In this document: in pieces, positions 27,327-37,128 of the stretch
Numbering within the stretch: the stretch's first letter is position 1
Layout: each line of letters starts with the position of its first letter
Assembly (NCBI GenBank): GCA_040386075.1
Contig: JAZKGE010000047.1
Location: forward strand, 1-64,000
DNA from: UBA4416 sp040386075
Lineage (GTDB): Bacteria; Bacteroidota; Bacteroidia; B-17B0; Aurantibacillaceae
Direction of reading: 5' to 3'
Length of the DNA stretch: 64,000 bases
The notes under the pieces: generated by a model
What the model was told of the DNA's origin: nothing
The model's input: the letters and a program-made list of their open reading frames with translations, nothing else
The model's database searches: none
Position numbers and translations under genes: made by a program

Positions 27327-29351
27327 TTGTCAAATTCACTTAAATATTTGTGTTTATTTTCAGTCTTCGTTATTGGAGCCGTGATTTTTTCCTGTCATAC
27401 ACCTGAAGGAAATACAGTACAAATTGTAGCAAAATCAGACACGTTGCTATACCTCAACCATTCAGATACTGCCAAATATGTAGGCATTAATACCTGCAAA
27501 CTTTGCCATCAGGATATTTACAACACCTATATAAAAACAGGCATGGGCAAATCATTTGATGTGGCCAGCAAACAAAAGTCGTCGGGCGATTATCACAATT
27601 CCATTATTCATGACAAGATAGGCGACTTTTATTACAAGGCATTTTGGCTATACGACAGCTTGCAATTCTTAGAATATCGCCTAAAAGGAAAAGACACCAT
27701 TTACAAACGTCAGGAAACCGTTGATTTTATTGTAGGTTCAGGCCAACATACCAATTCGCACATTCAATCGGTAAATGGTTATCTCAATCAAATGCCAATG
27801 ACCTTTTATACACAAAAAAAGCACTGGGACCTTCCGCCGGGCTTTGAAGATGGTCACAATTCGCGCTTTATGCGTAAAATTGGCTTAGAGTGCATGAGTT
27901 GTCACAACAATTATCCGGAATTTGTATTGGGTTCGGAAAACAAATTTACGGCTGTACCCGAAGGCATTAACTGTGAGCGTTGCCACGGGCCGGGAAGTAT
28001 ACATGTACAACACCGACAAACAGGCAGCCGAATTGACACTTCAAAATACATTGATTACAGCATTGTAAATCCTGCAAAGCTTAGCATTGATGCGCAGTTT
28101 GACATTTGTCAGCGTTGCCATTTACAGGGTAACACTATTTTAAAAGAAGGCAAATCTTTTTATGATTTTAAACCGGGCATGAAATTAAGTGACTACATGA
28201 CCGTGTTCTTACCCAAATATAAAAATGCTGATGACGAATTTATTATGGCGTCGCATGCAGATAGATTGAAACAAAGCGCCTGTTTTGTGAAGTCGATGGA
28301 GCTTTCTAAAGCAAATCAAGCAAAAGCATTACGTCCCTATAAAGATGCCATGACCTGCGTAACCTGTCATGATCCACATGTAAGTGTAAGAGTAACCAAT
28401 GAAAATGTGTTCAATGATGCTTGCAACTCCTGTCATAATATAAATGGTAATTCAAAACTACTTTGCAGCAAGCCCGGAATCACAAAAGTATCCAACTGCG
28501 TCAATTGCCATATGCCAAAATCGGGATCCATTGATATTCCTCACGTTACCGTTCACGATCATTACATCAGGAAGCCGATGACAAAAAAAGATAAGGCCGG
28601 CATCAAACAATTTATAGGTCTGTATGCCATCAACGAAAAAAATCCAACAGCTTATACAAAAGCAAAAGCCTATTTAAATCAATACGAAAAATTTGAAAAC
28701 AAACTTTCTCATTTGGATAGCGCTGCAGTTTATTTAAAAGATAAAACAGAAACAGATCTGAAAAATAATATCGATCTATTGGTTCAGTTATATTTTAGTA
28801 AGACTGATTTTAATAAAATAGTTAGCTACGTTAACAAATTAACTGACCCTTATTTATTAAAAATACAACTCATCAAAAAATCTTACTCAAACGAAGATGC
28901 CTGGACCAGCTACAGAATTGGTGAAGCATTTTTTAATACAGGAAACATACAGCGTGCTATTATCTACTACAAAAATTCGGTAACCCTGGCGCCTTATGTA
29001 CTTGATTTTAAAAATAAGTATGGTGCAGCCCTAGCAGCTAACGGTTTATTGCCTGCTGCTGAAAAAGAATTAAGCGAGATCCTGAAAGAAAATCCAAAAC
29101 ATGTATCTGCTTTAACCAATTTGGGTTTTGTGAAATTAAGACAAGGTAATGCTAAAGAAGCAGAATTATTGTATTTTAAGGCTTTAGCTCTTGATCCTGA
29201 TTATGATGCATTGTTATTGAATATTGCCGGATTATATGCCTATAAAAAAGACTATAAACAATCCGAAATCTATTTGAACAGATTATTAAAACATAGTCCA
29301 AATCATCAACAAGCCAAACAAGCATTAACGCAGATAAGCGCAATGCACTAA
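27327..29351 (+). CDS. Seven-haem c-type cytochrome lipoprotein with C-terminal TPR domain
   Basis: The 674-residue exported protein probably starts at a TTG codon. Its N-terminus (LKYLCLFSVFVIGAVIFSC) is a lipoprotein-like signal with Cys at about residue 23. Seven CxxCH haem motifs are visible (CKLCH, CMSCH, CERCH, CQRCH, CVTCH, CNSCH, CVNCH) between about residues 55 and 400, a spacing like cytochrome c554/NrfB-type multihaem folds. Residues about 500-665 hold TPR repeats (AWTSYRIGEAFFNTGNIQRAIIYYKNS and following). It is probably a periplasmic or outer-membrane-anchored electron carrier or multihaem enzyme. No catalytic haem ligand (CxxCK) is seen. aroB follows after 9 bases but is functionally unrelated. 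Confidence 0.88.
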   Translation: MSNSLKYLCLFSVFVIGAVIFSCHTPEGNTVQIVAKSDTLLYLNHSDTAKYVGINTCKLCHQDIYNTYIKTGMGKSFDVASKQKSSGDYHNSIIHDKIGDFYYKAFWLYDSLQFLEYRLKGKDTIYKRQETVDFIVGSGQHTNSHIQSVNGYLNQMPMTFYTQKKHWDLPPGFEDGHNSRFMRKIGLECMSCHNNYPEFVLGSENKFTAVPEGINCERCHGPGSIHVQHRQTGSRIDTSKYIDYSIVNPAKLSIDAQFDICQRCHLQGNTILKEGKSFYDFKPGMKLSDYMTVFLPKYKNADDEFIMASHADRLKQSACFVKSMELSKANQAKALRPYKDAMTCVTCHDPHVSVRVTNENVFNDACNSCHNINGNSKLLCSKPGITKVSNCVNCHMPKSGSIDIPHVTVHDHYIRKPMTKKDKAGIKQFIGLYAINEKNPTAYTKAKAYLNQYEKFENKLSHLDSAAVYLKDKTETDLKNNIDLLVQLYFSKTDFNKIVSYVNKLTDPYLLKIQLIKKSYSNEDAWTSYRIGEAFFNTGNIQRAIIYYKNSVTLAPYVLDFKNKYGAALAANGLLPAAEKELSEILKENPKHVSALTNLGFVKLRQGNAKEAELLYFKALALDPDYDALLLNIAGLYAYKKDYKQSEIYLNRLLKHSPNHQQAKQALTQISAMH

Positions 29352-29360
29352 AACACATTT

Positions 29361-30416
29361 ATGCCTATCATTAAATCAACATCATACAACATCTATATAG
29401 GAGATCCAGGTCTAAGATCTTTGAATGCCTTTTTAAAAAAGAATAACTACAGTCATTATTATATCTTGTGTGATGAGCATACTTTTGAATACTGTTTGCC
29501 AACTTTATTATTTCATTCACCTGTTTTAAATGATGCTGAGATCATTGAGCTGGAAAGTGGTGAGGATAAAAAAACACTCGATACTTGTTTTCAGGTTTGG
29601 GGTGCGTTAACTGATACAGGCGCTGATAAAAAAAGTTTGATCATCAATTTAGGTGGTGGCGTTATATCTGATCTTGGCGGCTTTGTGGCCTCTACATTTA
29701 AAAGAGGAATTGACTTTATTAATGTTCCTACTACGTTATTATCAATGGTAGATGCTAGCGTGGGCGGCAAAACAGGTGTTGATTTTGAGGGCATCAAAAA
29801 TCACATCGGAACTACCTGCGAACCCAAAGGTGTTTTTGTAAATCCGGGTTTTTTGGAAACTTTATCTGAACGACAGATCAAAAATGGTTATGCTGAGATC
29901 ATCAAAATTGCTTTAATAGCAGACATATTATTTTGGAAAGAATTAAAAAAATTAAAAACAATTCAGGAGTTCAGTTCAGAAAATGTTATCACCAAAGCCA
30001 TAGAATTAAAAAATGGTATTGTAAAGAAAGATCTTCACGAAAATGATCTTCGAAAATCATTGAACTTTGGGCATAATATTGGTCATGCTTTGGAAAGCGC
30101 TTTGATAGAACAGCATAAAGACATCCTTCATGGTGAAGCGATCGCCGCAGGCATATTAATGGAATCAGAAATTGCTTATGAATTAAAACGCATCACAAAA
30201 AAAGATCTGGAAGAGATTACTGATTATATTAAAACTATTTATAAAAAAATAAAGATCACTAAAGAAACCGAAACATTATTATTGAGATACATTTTACACG
30301 ACAAAAAAAACGAAGGTGATTCATTATGTTTTGCCTTACCTGATAAAGTTGGTAATTATAAATTGTATTGTGGTGTTTTAATGGATAGCATCAAAAAAGC
30401 GATCAGTTCACACTAG
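29361..30416 (+). CDS. aroB: 3-dehydroquinate synthase AroB
   Basis: This NAD- and metal-dependent enzyme is the second step of the shikimate pathway and converts DAHP to 3-dehydroquinate. Family features are visible: the NAD-binding GGGVISDLGGFVAST (about residues 98-112), TTLLSMVDASVGGKTGVDF (about 120-138), and the metal-binding histidines in NFGHNIGHALE and ILHGEAIAAG. The 351-residue length is normal. Its last four bases overlap the end of the convergent phosphatase gene. Confidence 0.96.
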   Translation: MPIIKSTSYNIYIGDPGLRSLNAFLKKNNYSHYYILCDEHTFEYCLPTLLFHSPVLNDAEIIELESGEDKKTLDTCFQVWGALTDTGADKKSLIINLGGGVISDLGGFVASTFKRGIDFINVPTTLLSMVDASVGGKTGVDFEGIKNHIGTTCEPKGVFVNPGFLETLSERQIKNGYAEIIKIALIADILFWKELKKLKTIQEFSSENVITKAIELKNGIVKKDLHENDLRKSLNFGHNIGHALESALIEQHKDILHGEAIAAGILMESEIAYELKRITKKDLEEITDYIKTIYKKIKITKETETLLLRYILHDKKNEGDSLCFALPDKVGNYKLYCGVLMDSIKKAISSH

Positions 30417-32425
30417 CGCAATTTAATTCCAATAACGCACACATCATCTATTTGCTCAAGACTTCCTTTCCAGTCATCAAAAGTGCTGCTAATCAGTTTT
30501 CTTTGTTCGCTCATTGGCTTTTTTGAATTGCTAACCAACATATCTTCCAGCTGTTTATACTTGAATTTTTTACCTTTCTCGCCACCAAACTGATCAGCAT
30601 AGCCATCGGAAAATAAATAAACAATATCTTCCTTTGCCACATCCAGTTTTATATTTGTAAATGGTTTTAATTTTTCGCCATAAAAACTACCAATAGGATG
30701 CTTATCTCCTTTGATCACTTTCAATTCATTATTTCTTACTTGGTATATTAAAGAATTGGCACCTGCAAACGTAAACTCATTGGTTGTCTTATTCCATTTA
30801 CAAATAGAGATCTCCATTCCATCTTTAATGTTACTTTCTGCTTCTGTTTGCTTTAATGTTTCATTCAGGTCATTATTAACCTGATTTAAAATATCTGCCG
30901 GTGTATCACATTTATGTTCGTGAATGGCGTTGTTCAATAAATTAAATCCAACAATACTCATAAAAGCTCCCGGCACGCCATGCCCCGTGCAATCAACTAC
31001 CGCCAGGTAAACAGAATCATCTATCCCTTTTTCCACCCAGTAAAAATCTCCACTTACAATATCCTTAGGTTTAAAATAAACAAAAGACTGTGGCAATAGA
31101 TTTGAAAAATGTGAGGCAGATGGAAAAATGGCTTCCTGAATGCGTTGGGCATACTTTATACTGTCGGTTATATCCTTATTTTTTTCTGTTAGCTCGTGAT
31201 ATGCTTTATCAATAATTGTTTTTTGTACCTCAATGGCTTCGTTTTTTTTGCTGATGGCCTCGGCTATTTGTTGTTTTTCCTTATATCGCCTTAATAAGAG
31301 AAAAGAGATCAGTAAAATAAAAACACCAATTAACGATAAAATACCAATGAAATAATTTTTACGTTTTAGGCTTTCCTGGTTTTCTTTTTCGCGCAGTTGC
31401 TGAATGAGTTTGATCTCAGAAAGCTCTGTCTCCTTTTCTTTGGTCTTGAATTTAGTTTCCAGTTCGGCTATCTGATTAGCGTTTTCAATATTCCGTAAAC
31501 TATCCTTGATCGCCATCAATTTATTCAAGATCAAGTTTGCCGATGGATAATCTTTTTTTGCTTCGTAAGCCTCTTTTAAATTTATGTACGCATACTTAAC
31601 ATCTTCTTTGGCGCCGAGTCTCAAAGCAATCTCCAACACTTTTTCGGAAATAGAAATAGCATCATCATACTTGCGTTGTGAAATAAAAATGCTTCCCAGG
31701 TTTTCCATACTGGCCAGCATACCTATTGTATCCTGTATCTTTTCTCGTAAATTATAGCCTCTGATGTTGTAATCATAAGCTTGATTATAATCCTGTTTTT
31801 GCTTAAATATCAACGACATGTTATCCAAACAGGCTGCAGTTTGGGAAAGATCTTTTTCTTCTTCAAAAATATGCAAAGCCTTTTTATAGTATAGCAATGC
31901 ATTATCAGGATCGCGCTTTTCGTCAAAAATAATAGCAATATTTCCATAGCTGGCAGCTAATCCGTGCTTGTCGTTTATTTCAAGACTCAGGTTAATGTTT
32001 TTCTTATAGTAATCGATCGCTTTATTGTAAAAGCCCTGGTACCAATATACCACACCCATAGCCGTGTAGCATTTCGATAATTTCACTTTATCCTTACTTT
32101 TTTTGTAAATATCTGTTGCAACTAAAAAATGTTGCAGCGCTGCTTTATAATTACCCTTGGCCTGAGCACAAAAACCCATAAAGAGATTTGCATCTGCTAT
32201 CAGTAAAGTATCCTTGAGCTTGATTGCACTTTTAAGGGCAGTTTTACCACAAGCAAAAGATGAATCAATATCGTGCTGAAGCAGGATATCACCATAATTC
32301 AATAGTGCTACTACTTTACCTTTAGGTGTAGTCGCTTTTAAACAAGCCTTATACAAACTATCCAGATTTTGCGAAAATGCAAGCTGACTTACAAATAATA
32401 AGAATATGTTAATAAATGTTCTAAT
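30413..32425 (-). CDS. TPR-containing SpoIIE/PP2C-type protein phosphatase (start codon uncertain, possibly ATT)
   Basis: Tetratricopeptide repeats fill about residues 30-300 (for example GVVYWYQGFYNKAIDYYKKN). A membrane helix follows (FIGILSLIGVFILLISFLLL), then a coiled coil and a C-terminal SpoIIE/PP2C phosphatase domain with PKDIVSGDFYW, DCTGHGVPGAFMS and FSDGYADQFGG. The last holds the metal-binding aspartates of this family. Such proteins dephosphorylate anti-sigma-antagonist-type partners or act in stress signalling. A TTG at 32356 is the first ordinary start, but the frame continues upstream and encodes a convincing signal peptide, RTFINIFLLFVSQLAFSQ, with only ATT (32425-32423) in place of a start. 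I set the start there because the adjacent paralogue has a signal peptide. No partner protein is adjacent. Confidence 0.85.
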   Translation of the reverse strand: MRTFINIFLLFVSQLAFSQNLDSLYKACLKATTPKGKVVALLNYGDILLQHDIDSSFACGKTALKSAIKLKDTLLIADANLFMGFCAQAKGNYKAALQHFLVATDIYKKSKDKVKLSKCYTAMGVVYWYQGFYNKAIDYYKKNINLSLEINDKHGLAASYGNIAIIFDEKRDPDNALLYYKKALHIFEEEKDLSQTAACLDNMSLIFKQKQDYNQAYDYNIRGYNLREKIQDTIGMLASMENLGSIFISQRKYDDAISISEKVLEIALRLGAKEDVKYAYINLKEAYEAKKDYPSANLILNKLMAIKDSLRNIENANQIAELETKFKTKEKETELSEIKLIQQLREKENQESLKRKNYFIGILSLIGVFILLISFLLLRRYKEKQQIAEAISKKNEAIEVQKTIIDKAYHELTEKNKDITDSIKYAQRIQEAIFPSASHFSNLLPQSFVYFKPKDIVSGDFYWVEKGIDDSVYLAVVDCTGHGVPGAFMSIVGFNLLNNAIHEHKCDTPADILNQVNNDLNETLKQTEAESNIKDGMEISICKWNKTTNEFTFAGANSLIYQVRNNELKVIKGDKHPIGSFYGEKLKPFTNIKLDVAKEDIVYLFSDGYADQFGGEKGKKFKYKQLEDMLVSNSKKPMSEQRKLISSTFDDWKGSLEQIDDVCVIGIKLR

Positions 32426-32494
32426 ACCTAAGTTGAATGATATAGGACTAAGTTATACTTAAAAGTCAATCTAAAAAACCCGTTTGTCGTTTTT

Positions 32495-34441
32495 TTAAAT
32501 TTTGAACCCCAAAATAGTCACGTCATCAACCTGTTCAAGATTACCTTTCCAGGATTCAAAAGTTTGATCAAGTGTGGCATTTTGAACCGACAACAGATAG
32601 CGGTGATTCTTCAGCAGCAGATCTTCTAATTGTTTGTACTTAAATTTTTTGCCCCTATCACCACCAAACTGATCAGCATAACCATCTGTAAAGCCATAGA
32701 TCAGGTCGTCTTTTTTGAGATCGAATTTTTGACTTGTAAATGATACAAATTCTTTCGGAGATCTGCCGACCGGCATTTTATCGGGCTTTAATTCTATAAT
32801 GACACCTTCACGTACTATCCACAAAGGATTATTGGCGCCCGAGAATTCCATCTCCATCGTTTTGAAATCAATTGAAAACAAAACACAGTCCATACCATCA
32901 TTTCCACCCTGGCCCAAATCGTCGGGCTTTAATCCCAGTATCAAAATTCGTCTTACAAAATTAATGATATCAACCGTTGATCTGTAATTTCTGCTTAACA
33001 CGGCTTCGTTCAGTAAAGAAATGTTTAATAAACTCATAAAAGCTCCCGGGATACCATGTCCTGTAGAATCTGCGACACAAATAAATAATTTGGAATCAAC
33101 CGAACAGGCCCAGTAAAAATCGCCGCTTACTATATCTTTTGGTTTAAACAAAATAAAATGATCAGAAAGGTATTTCTTAAATTCCTGCTCATTTGCTAAA
33201 AAAGAAGTTTGGATCCGTTTAGCATAATTGATACTGTCTGAAATTTCTTTTTGCTTTTCCTCTACCAGCTCTTTTTGTTGGGAGATAATCTCATTTTGAT
33301 GATCAGTTACTTTAAATCTTTTAAACAAAAACAATGAAAAAACACAAACCGTTAACAGCATCAGTACAACAGAAAATATAATGATGTTCTGCCGCTTTTT
33401 GTCCGACTCGGCCAAGGCTTTTTGCTGGGCTTGTTCCACCTCTTTTTTCTCTACTTCATAATTGATCTTGGTTTGATTTAATTGTTCATTATTATCTTTA
33501 TTAAACATACTATCTGTTAGCTGCTTAAATTTTACATGATAATCAAACGCTTCTTTATAATTTTTTGTTTCATAATTTATCATGGCCAGTCCCTGATAGG
33601 CTAATCTCAAATTATCGGCAGAGCTTTTCAAGCTCAATTCTAAAGCCTTTTCAAATGTTGACTTAGCCAGATCATAGTTTTTTTGTTTTACATAAATATC
33701 TCCAATATTTATGTATCCCGAAGCAATACCATTGACATCATTTAGCGACTCTTTCATTTGTAACCCCAAAGTGCAATATTCAATAGCTTTGTTGTACTGC
33801 AACAAATAAGTATAGTTTATGCCAATGTTTGTATAACAATCCGAGATCGATAACTGATCATTTAATTCTTTATCTATTTTGAGTGATTTAAAATAATGTT
33901 CAGATGATCTATTATAATTACCGATGTAGGTGTAAACTGCCCCAATGTTAAAATAAATGGCAGATAACGTTCTTTTATCATTTAACTTTTCGGCAATTAT
34001 TAATGCCTTATTATAGTAAGAAAGTGCCGTAGTAAAATTTGATAGATTTTCATAAAGCAGTCCAATATTATTATAATCACGGCAAATACCAGCATCGTCT
34101 TTCTGAAGCTCATGTAACTTCATTGCACGGGTATAATAACTCAAAGATCTGGGATAATCGCCTTGCTCATCGTAAATTGCTCCCAGGGCATTACAGGCAT
34201 CCGCCATTCCGGTATTGAATTTTATCCTTTCTGCTTCGGCCAAAGCTTCCTCGCCATATTTTATTGCTTTTTGATAATTGCCCGCTATGCGATACTCCCA
34301 ACTTATCTTAGCTTTGATTCTTATAGCAATAGTATCAGCTTCAGATCGATCAAGTATATAAAAAAGAGAATCTATTGTTTGTCCTTTTGAAACAAAACAG
34401 GCAGAAAACAAAAAGGTGATGAAAAATAAAATTTTTCTCAT
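32495..34441 (-). CDS. TPR-containing SpoIIE/PP2C-type protein phosphatase, paralogue
   Basis: The 648 residues have the same architecture as the next gene: a signal peptide (MRKILFFITFLFSACFVSKG), about seven TPR units (35-300), a membrane helix (IIIFSVVLMLLTVCVFSLFLF, about 353-373), a coiled coil and a SpoIIE/PP2C domain with PKDIVSGDFYWA, DSTGHGIPGAFMS and FTDGYADQFGG. The periplasmic TPR part may sense an external or envelope partner and the cytoplasmic phosphatase acts on a regulator. The target is unknown. The two genes are tandem, which suggests duplication. Confidence 0.9.
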   Translation of the reverse strand: MRKILFFITFLFSACFVSKGQTIDSLFYILDRSEADTIAIRIKAKISWEYRIAGNYQKAIKYGEEALAEAERIKFNTGMADACNALGAIYDEQGDYPRSLSYYTRAMKLHELQKDDAGICRDYNNIGLLYENLSNFTTALSYYNKALIIAEKLNDKRTLSAIYFNIGAVYTYIGNYNRSSEHYFKSLKIDKELNDQLSISDCYTNIGINYTYLLQYNKAIEYCTLGLQMKESLNDVNGIASGYINIGDIYVKQKNYDLAKSTFEKALELSLKSSADNLRLAYQGLAMINYETKNYKEAFDYHVKFKQLTDSMFNKDNNEQLNQTKINYEVEKKEVEQAQQKALAESDKKRQNIIIFSVVLMLLTVCVFSLFLFKRFKVTDHQNEIISQQKELVEEKQKEISDSINYAKRIQTSFLANEQEFKKYLSDHFILFKPKDIVSGDFYWACSVDSKLFICVADSTGHGIPGAFMSLLNISLLNEAVLSRNYRSTVDIINFVRRILILGLKPDDLGQGGNDGMDCVLFSIDFKTMEMEFSGANNPLWIVREGVIIELKPDKMPVGRSPKEFVSFTSQKFDLKKDDLIYGFTDGYADQFGGDRGKKFKYKQLEDLLLKNHRYLLSVQNATLDQTFESWKGNLEQVDDVTILGFKI

Positions 34442-34452
34442 ACTATAAAAAT

Positions 34453-34485
34453 AACAAAGCCCTTGCAGTATGCAAGGGCTTTGTT
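34453..34485 (-). terminator. Rho-independent terminator of the SRPBCC/GyrI-like gene
   Basis: A perfect 15-base inverted repeat (34453-34467 and 34471-34485, loop GTA) has the GC core GCCCTTGCA/TGCAAGGGC and A/T-rich ends. It lies 18 bases past the 3' end of the gene at 34504 and just upstream of the phosphatase start. Confidence 0.8.
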
Positions 34486-34503
34486 AAAGTATAAATCATT
34501 TAC

Positions 34504-35508
34504 TTACTTTTTAAGCACGTAATAAATGTTGGTTAACCATTTTGCTGGATCTTTTTCAACTGCGTGGTCAGTTACATATTCTTCAACAACGCAAAGTTGT
34601 TCTTTGTTATTTTTTTTCATATAGTCGCCAATAGCATTGTGTGCGGCCATGCTACCGGCTTCGTCGCCATAGTAAGCAACGTGCAATACGGTTGCATTAG
34701 GAAAGTGCCATTTCTCATAACCCTTTACTTCTGTATTATTTGGAACACACACAACAGTTGCCATATCAGTTTCTTTTTCTCCCCATTCAAAAAAGATCGC
34801 ACTTGGCTTACAATTTGACTCTAATTTATTTTGAGTCAGATAGTCGTAAAGCTTTGGCCAATTTTCACCCATAAATGCGGTCATTTTGCTCATGTCACCG
34901 TTTTCTACGTTGATCTTTGCTCTTATTCCAGCATACGTTCTTGGTTCCCATTGTTCTTCTTTGATCTCATAAGTTGCAACAGCTGGCATGCTTTCCATTG
35001 CCGTTTTCAATTTATTTAATCCTTTTTCAAAATCAGGTCCCACCATTTTATCGATGTTCATGAACAACATCATAAATCTCACATAAAACGGCACATCATT
35101 TTGCATGATCCAGGTAACTTTGCTTCCTTCTCCATTAGCGGTTACAACATGGTAGATCTGAGCTGCGCCTTGCCCTTCAAAATACAAAGATTGCATAATA
35201 GTATCTCCATGAGTGTATTTATAGGTCATAGAACCTACGCCTACTTCATCCTTATCGCTTACCCATGACATAGAAGCGCCTTCCTGTCCTGCAGTACCCG
35301 AATAAGTTACTTTCATTCCGGGATCTTTTTCTGTCCACGGACTCCAGCTTTCGTGGAAAAATTTAAGGTCAGTGATCTTTGTTCTGATCATATCAGCGTT
35401 TGCATTGATATCGATGGAACGTCCCACTTTAACTTCGGAAGGTCCGGCAATACATAAGATTAACCAAACGGCCAGCAAGCCAATTAATACATAAATGATT
35501 TTTTTCAT
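34504..35508 (-). CDS. Membrane-anchored SRPBCC plus GyrI-like (effector-binding) domain protein
   Basis: The 334 residues comprise an N-terminal membrane helix (MKKIIYVLIGLLAVWLILCIAG), an SRPBCC/START-like ligand-binding domain at about 30-170 (VGRSIDINANADMIRTKITD, SWSPWTEKDP) and a GyrI/AraC-effector-binding-like domain at about 178-334. The latter has EPRTYAGIRAKI and CVVEEYVTD. No DNA-binding domain is present, so it is not a transcription factor. It may bind hydrophobic small molecules at the membrane, and no ligand can be assigned. The gene stands alone between a consensus promoter and a strong hairpin terminator. Confidence 0.85.
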   Translation of the reverse strand: MKKIIYVLIGLLAVWLILCIAGPSEVKVGRSIDINANADMIRTKITDLKFFHESWSPWTEKDPGMKVTYSGTAGQEGASMSWVSDKDEVGVGSMTYKYTHGDTIMQSLYFEGQGAAQIYHVVTANGEGSKVTWIMQNDVPFYVRFMMLFMNIDKMVGPDFEKGLNKLKTAMESMPAVATYEIKEEQWEPRTYAGIRAKINVENGDMSKMTAFMGENWPKLYDYLTQNKLESNCKPSAIFFEWGEKETDMATVVCVPNNTEVKGYEKWHFPNATVLHVAYYGDEAGSMAAHNAIGDYMKKNNKEQLCVVEEYVTDHAVEKDPAKWLTNIYYVLKK

Positions 35509-35530
35509 AGTTTTATTTTTAATGTTTCGG

Positions 35531-35559
35531 CAAAATTAAGCAAAAAACCAATGCTTCAA
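35531..35559 (-). promoter_or_regulatory. Promoter of the SRPBCC/GyrI-like gene
   Basis: On the minus strand TTG (35559-35557), an 18-base spacer and TAATTTTG (35538-35531) match the Bacteroidota consensus, 22 bases upstream of the ATG at 35508. Confidence 0.5.
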
Positions 35560-35586
35560 TAATTATTGGATGAACGGCTTAATAGT

Positions 35587-37128
35587 TTACTCTGGTAAAT
35601 TATAATATCCTATGCTGATAGAATGTTTCATGTAATTAAAGTAATATATTTTGTTGCATTTTCTTGGTTGTTGCGAATTTAAAGGTCTCCAATATCCATG
35701 CAAGTTAAAGGAAATCAACTTCTTGTTATTTGTTGTATAGATAACGGTGTTCACATCTGTTAAAGTGCTTACCTGATTAAATGCATTAAAATTATGCTGC
35801 ATATTTGGTTTAACTTTAATATTTGCACGGTTTTCATACATCGACTGGTTTATAGTACCGTTATTGTAAATACAACTAAAAGGATTGATCTCAGCAATAT
35901 CATAACGATTAGTATTATAGATTATTTTTTTTGGGATTAATGACACATATTCGACTTTGTTTGTGGCCAAATTGAACGAAGAAACCAAATATTCCAGCTT
36001 CTCTGTAACAGTAGCGAGTTTGTTTTGTGGATCGATCCTGGTTACCTGCCTGTTTAGATCACTTAAGGCAATAGAATTATGGTTGTGTTCATATACAGTT
36101 ATCAAATGCCCGTCAATAATATCGTCGGAAATTAAGGTGAATAATTTTGACAAAGGGTCATTGTCAAGTGATTTATAACTATATGATAAACTAGCTTGAT
36201 TTTCGGGCGATAATACAAGCAATGTATCCATTATCATTTGTCCGGTATTCAAATTAAGTTTTTGAAAATATAGTGTCTTTTTTATTGAGTCATTTTCATT
36301 GAAGGTTAAATTAATAATTCCATAAACCAAAATCTGGTTTGAAAACAGCGGTTTAAAATTCATCAAACGCGTATTTTTAACTAACTTAAACTGGCTCAGT
36401 GTCCTTGTTTTTGTTTCAACCTTAAAAACAATCATGCTATCTCCAATCTTAGCGTATTTGTTATGCACTGCATAAAATAAATTATTTTGAAAATCAGTAT
36501 CGAAATTATAATTCTCGCTAACACCTATTGAATTTTTAGGCAAATCAATCTCAAGGGTTTTTTCGAAATCAGAAACATTTAGCATAACACATTTATCTCT
36601 CCTGAATCCGCTTAAGTAATTTCTATGACATACAAGGATTATATTTTTTTTGTTGGATGTGTGTAGAAAATCATACTGGTAGGACTCCAGGTTTTTATCC
36701 TGCTTTATAACACTATCCAAAGCGATTAATCCAGACATTTTTCCACCTTCTGTTATCATTCTGCCATATACAACAACTTTATTCTTCGTTTTCTTTTCAA
36801 CTAAGAATGCCAGGTTTCCGTTGTTCTCAAAAAAATGATAATTTATTTCTTTACTGTTAAATCTCCCATTGAAAAGGCTATCAACATAAAGTCTTCTTTC
36901 AAACAAGGGTATTGTATCTTCTATGGCATACATTGTGAGGAGGAGATCCTTTCCCAATGCCATTTCAACTTCACTTAAAACCGTAACCGAATTATTACTT
37001 TGGGTAACAATTTCTAAAGGGTAATTATAGTATTCAAATTGCTTTGAAATAAATTCATGAAGTTTCTCCTCTTGCGATCTAACCTGAAGCGCAAAACAAA
37101 TAACTAATAAAAGTCCGAAAAAGCGCAT
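35587..37128 (-). CDS. Exported protein of unknown function
   Basis: The 513-residue protein has a signal peptide (MRFFGLLLVICFALQVRSQ). The rest is a beta-rich chain with many Lys/Asn and repeated segments of the type NLAFLVEKKTKNKVVVYGR that suggest a beta-propeller-like or repeated beta fold, but no family was recognised. No sorting domain is visible at the C-terminus, so a periplasmic or surface location is uncertain. The ATG abuts the TAG stop of icmF with no spacer, so the two are cotranscribed. The context gives no functional clue. Confidence 0.72.
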   Translation of the reverse strand: MRFFGLLLVICFALQVRSQEEKLHEFISKQFEYYNYPLEIVTQSNNSVTVLSEVEMALGKDLLLTMYAIEDTIPLFERRLYVDSLFNGRFNSKEINYHFFENNGNLAFLVEKKTKNKVVVYGRMITEGGKMSGLIALDSVIKQDKNLESYQYDFLHTSNKKNIILVCHRNYLSGFRRDKCVMLNVSDFEKTLEIDLPKNSIGVSENYNFDTDFQNNLFYAVHNKYAKIGDSMIVFKVETKTRTLSQFKLVKNTRLMNFKPLFSNQILVYGIINLTFNENDSIKKTLYFQKLNLNTGQMIMDTLLVLSPENQASLSYSYKSLDNDPLSKLFTLISDDIIDGHLITVYEHNHNSIALSDLNRQVTRIDPQNKLATVTEKLEYLVSSFNLATNKVEYVSLIPKKIIYNTNRYDIAEINPFSCIYNNGTINQSMYENRANIKVKPNMQHNFNAFNQVSTLTDVNTVIYTTNNKKLISFNLHGYWRPLNSQQPRKCNKIYYFNYMKHSISIGYYNLPE

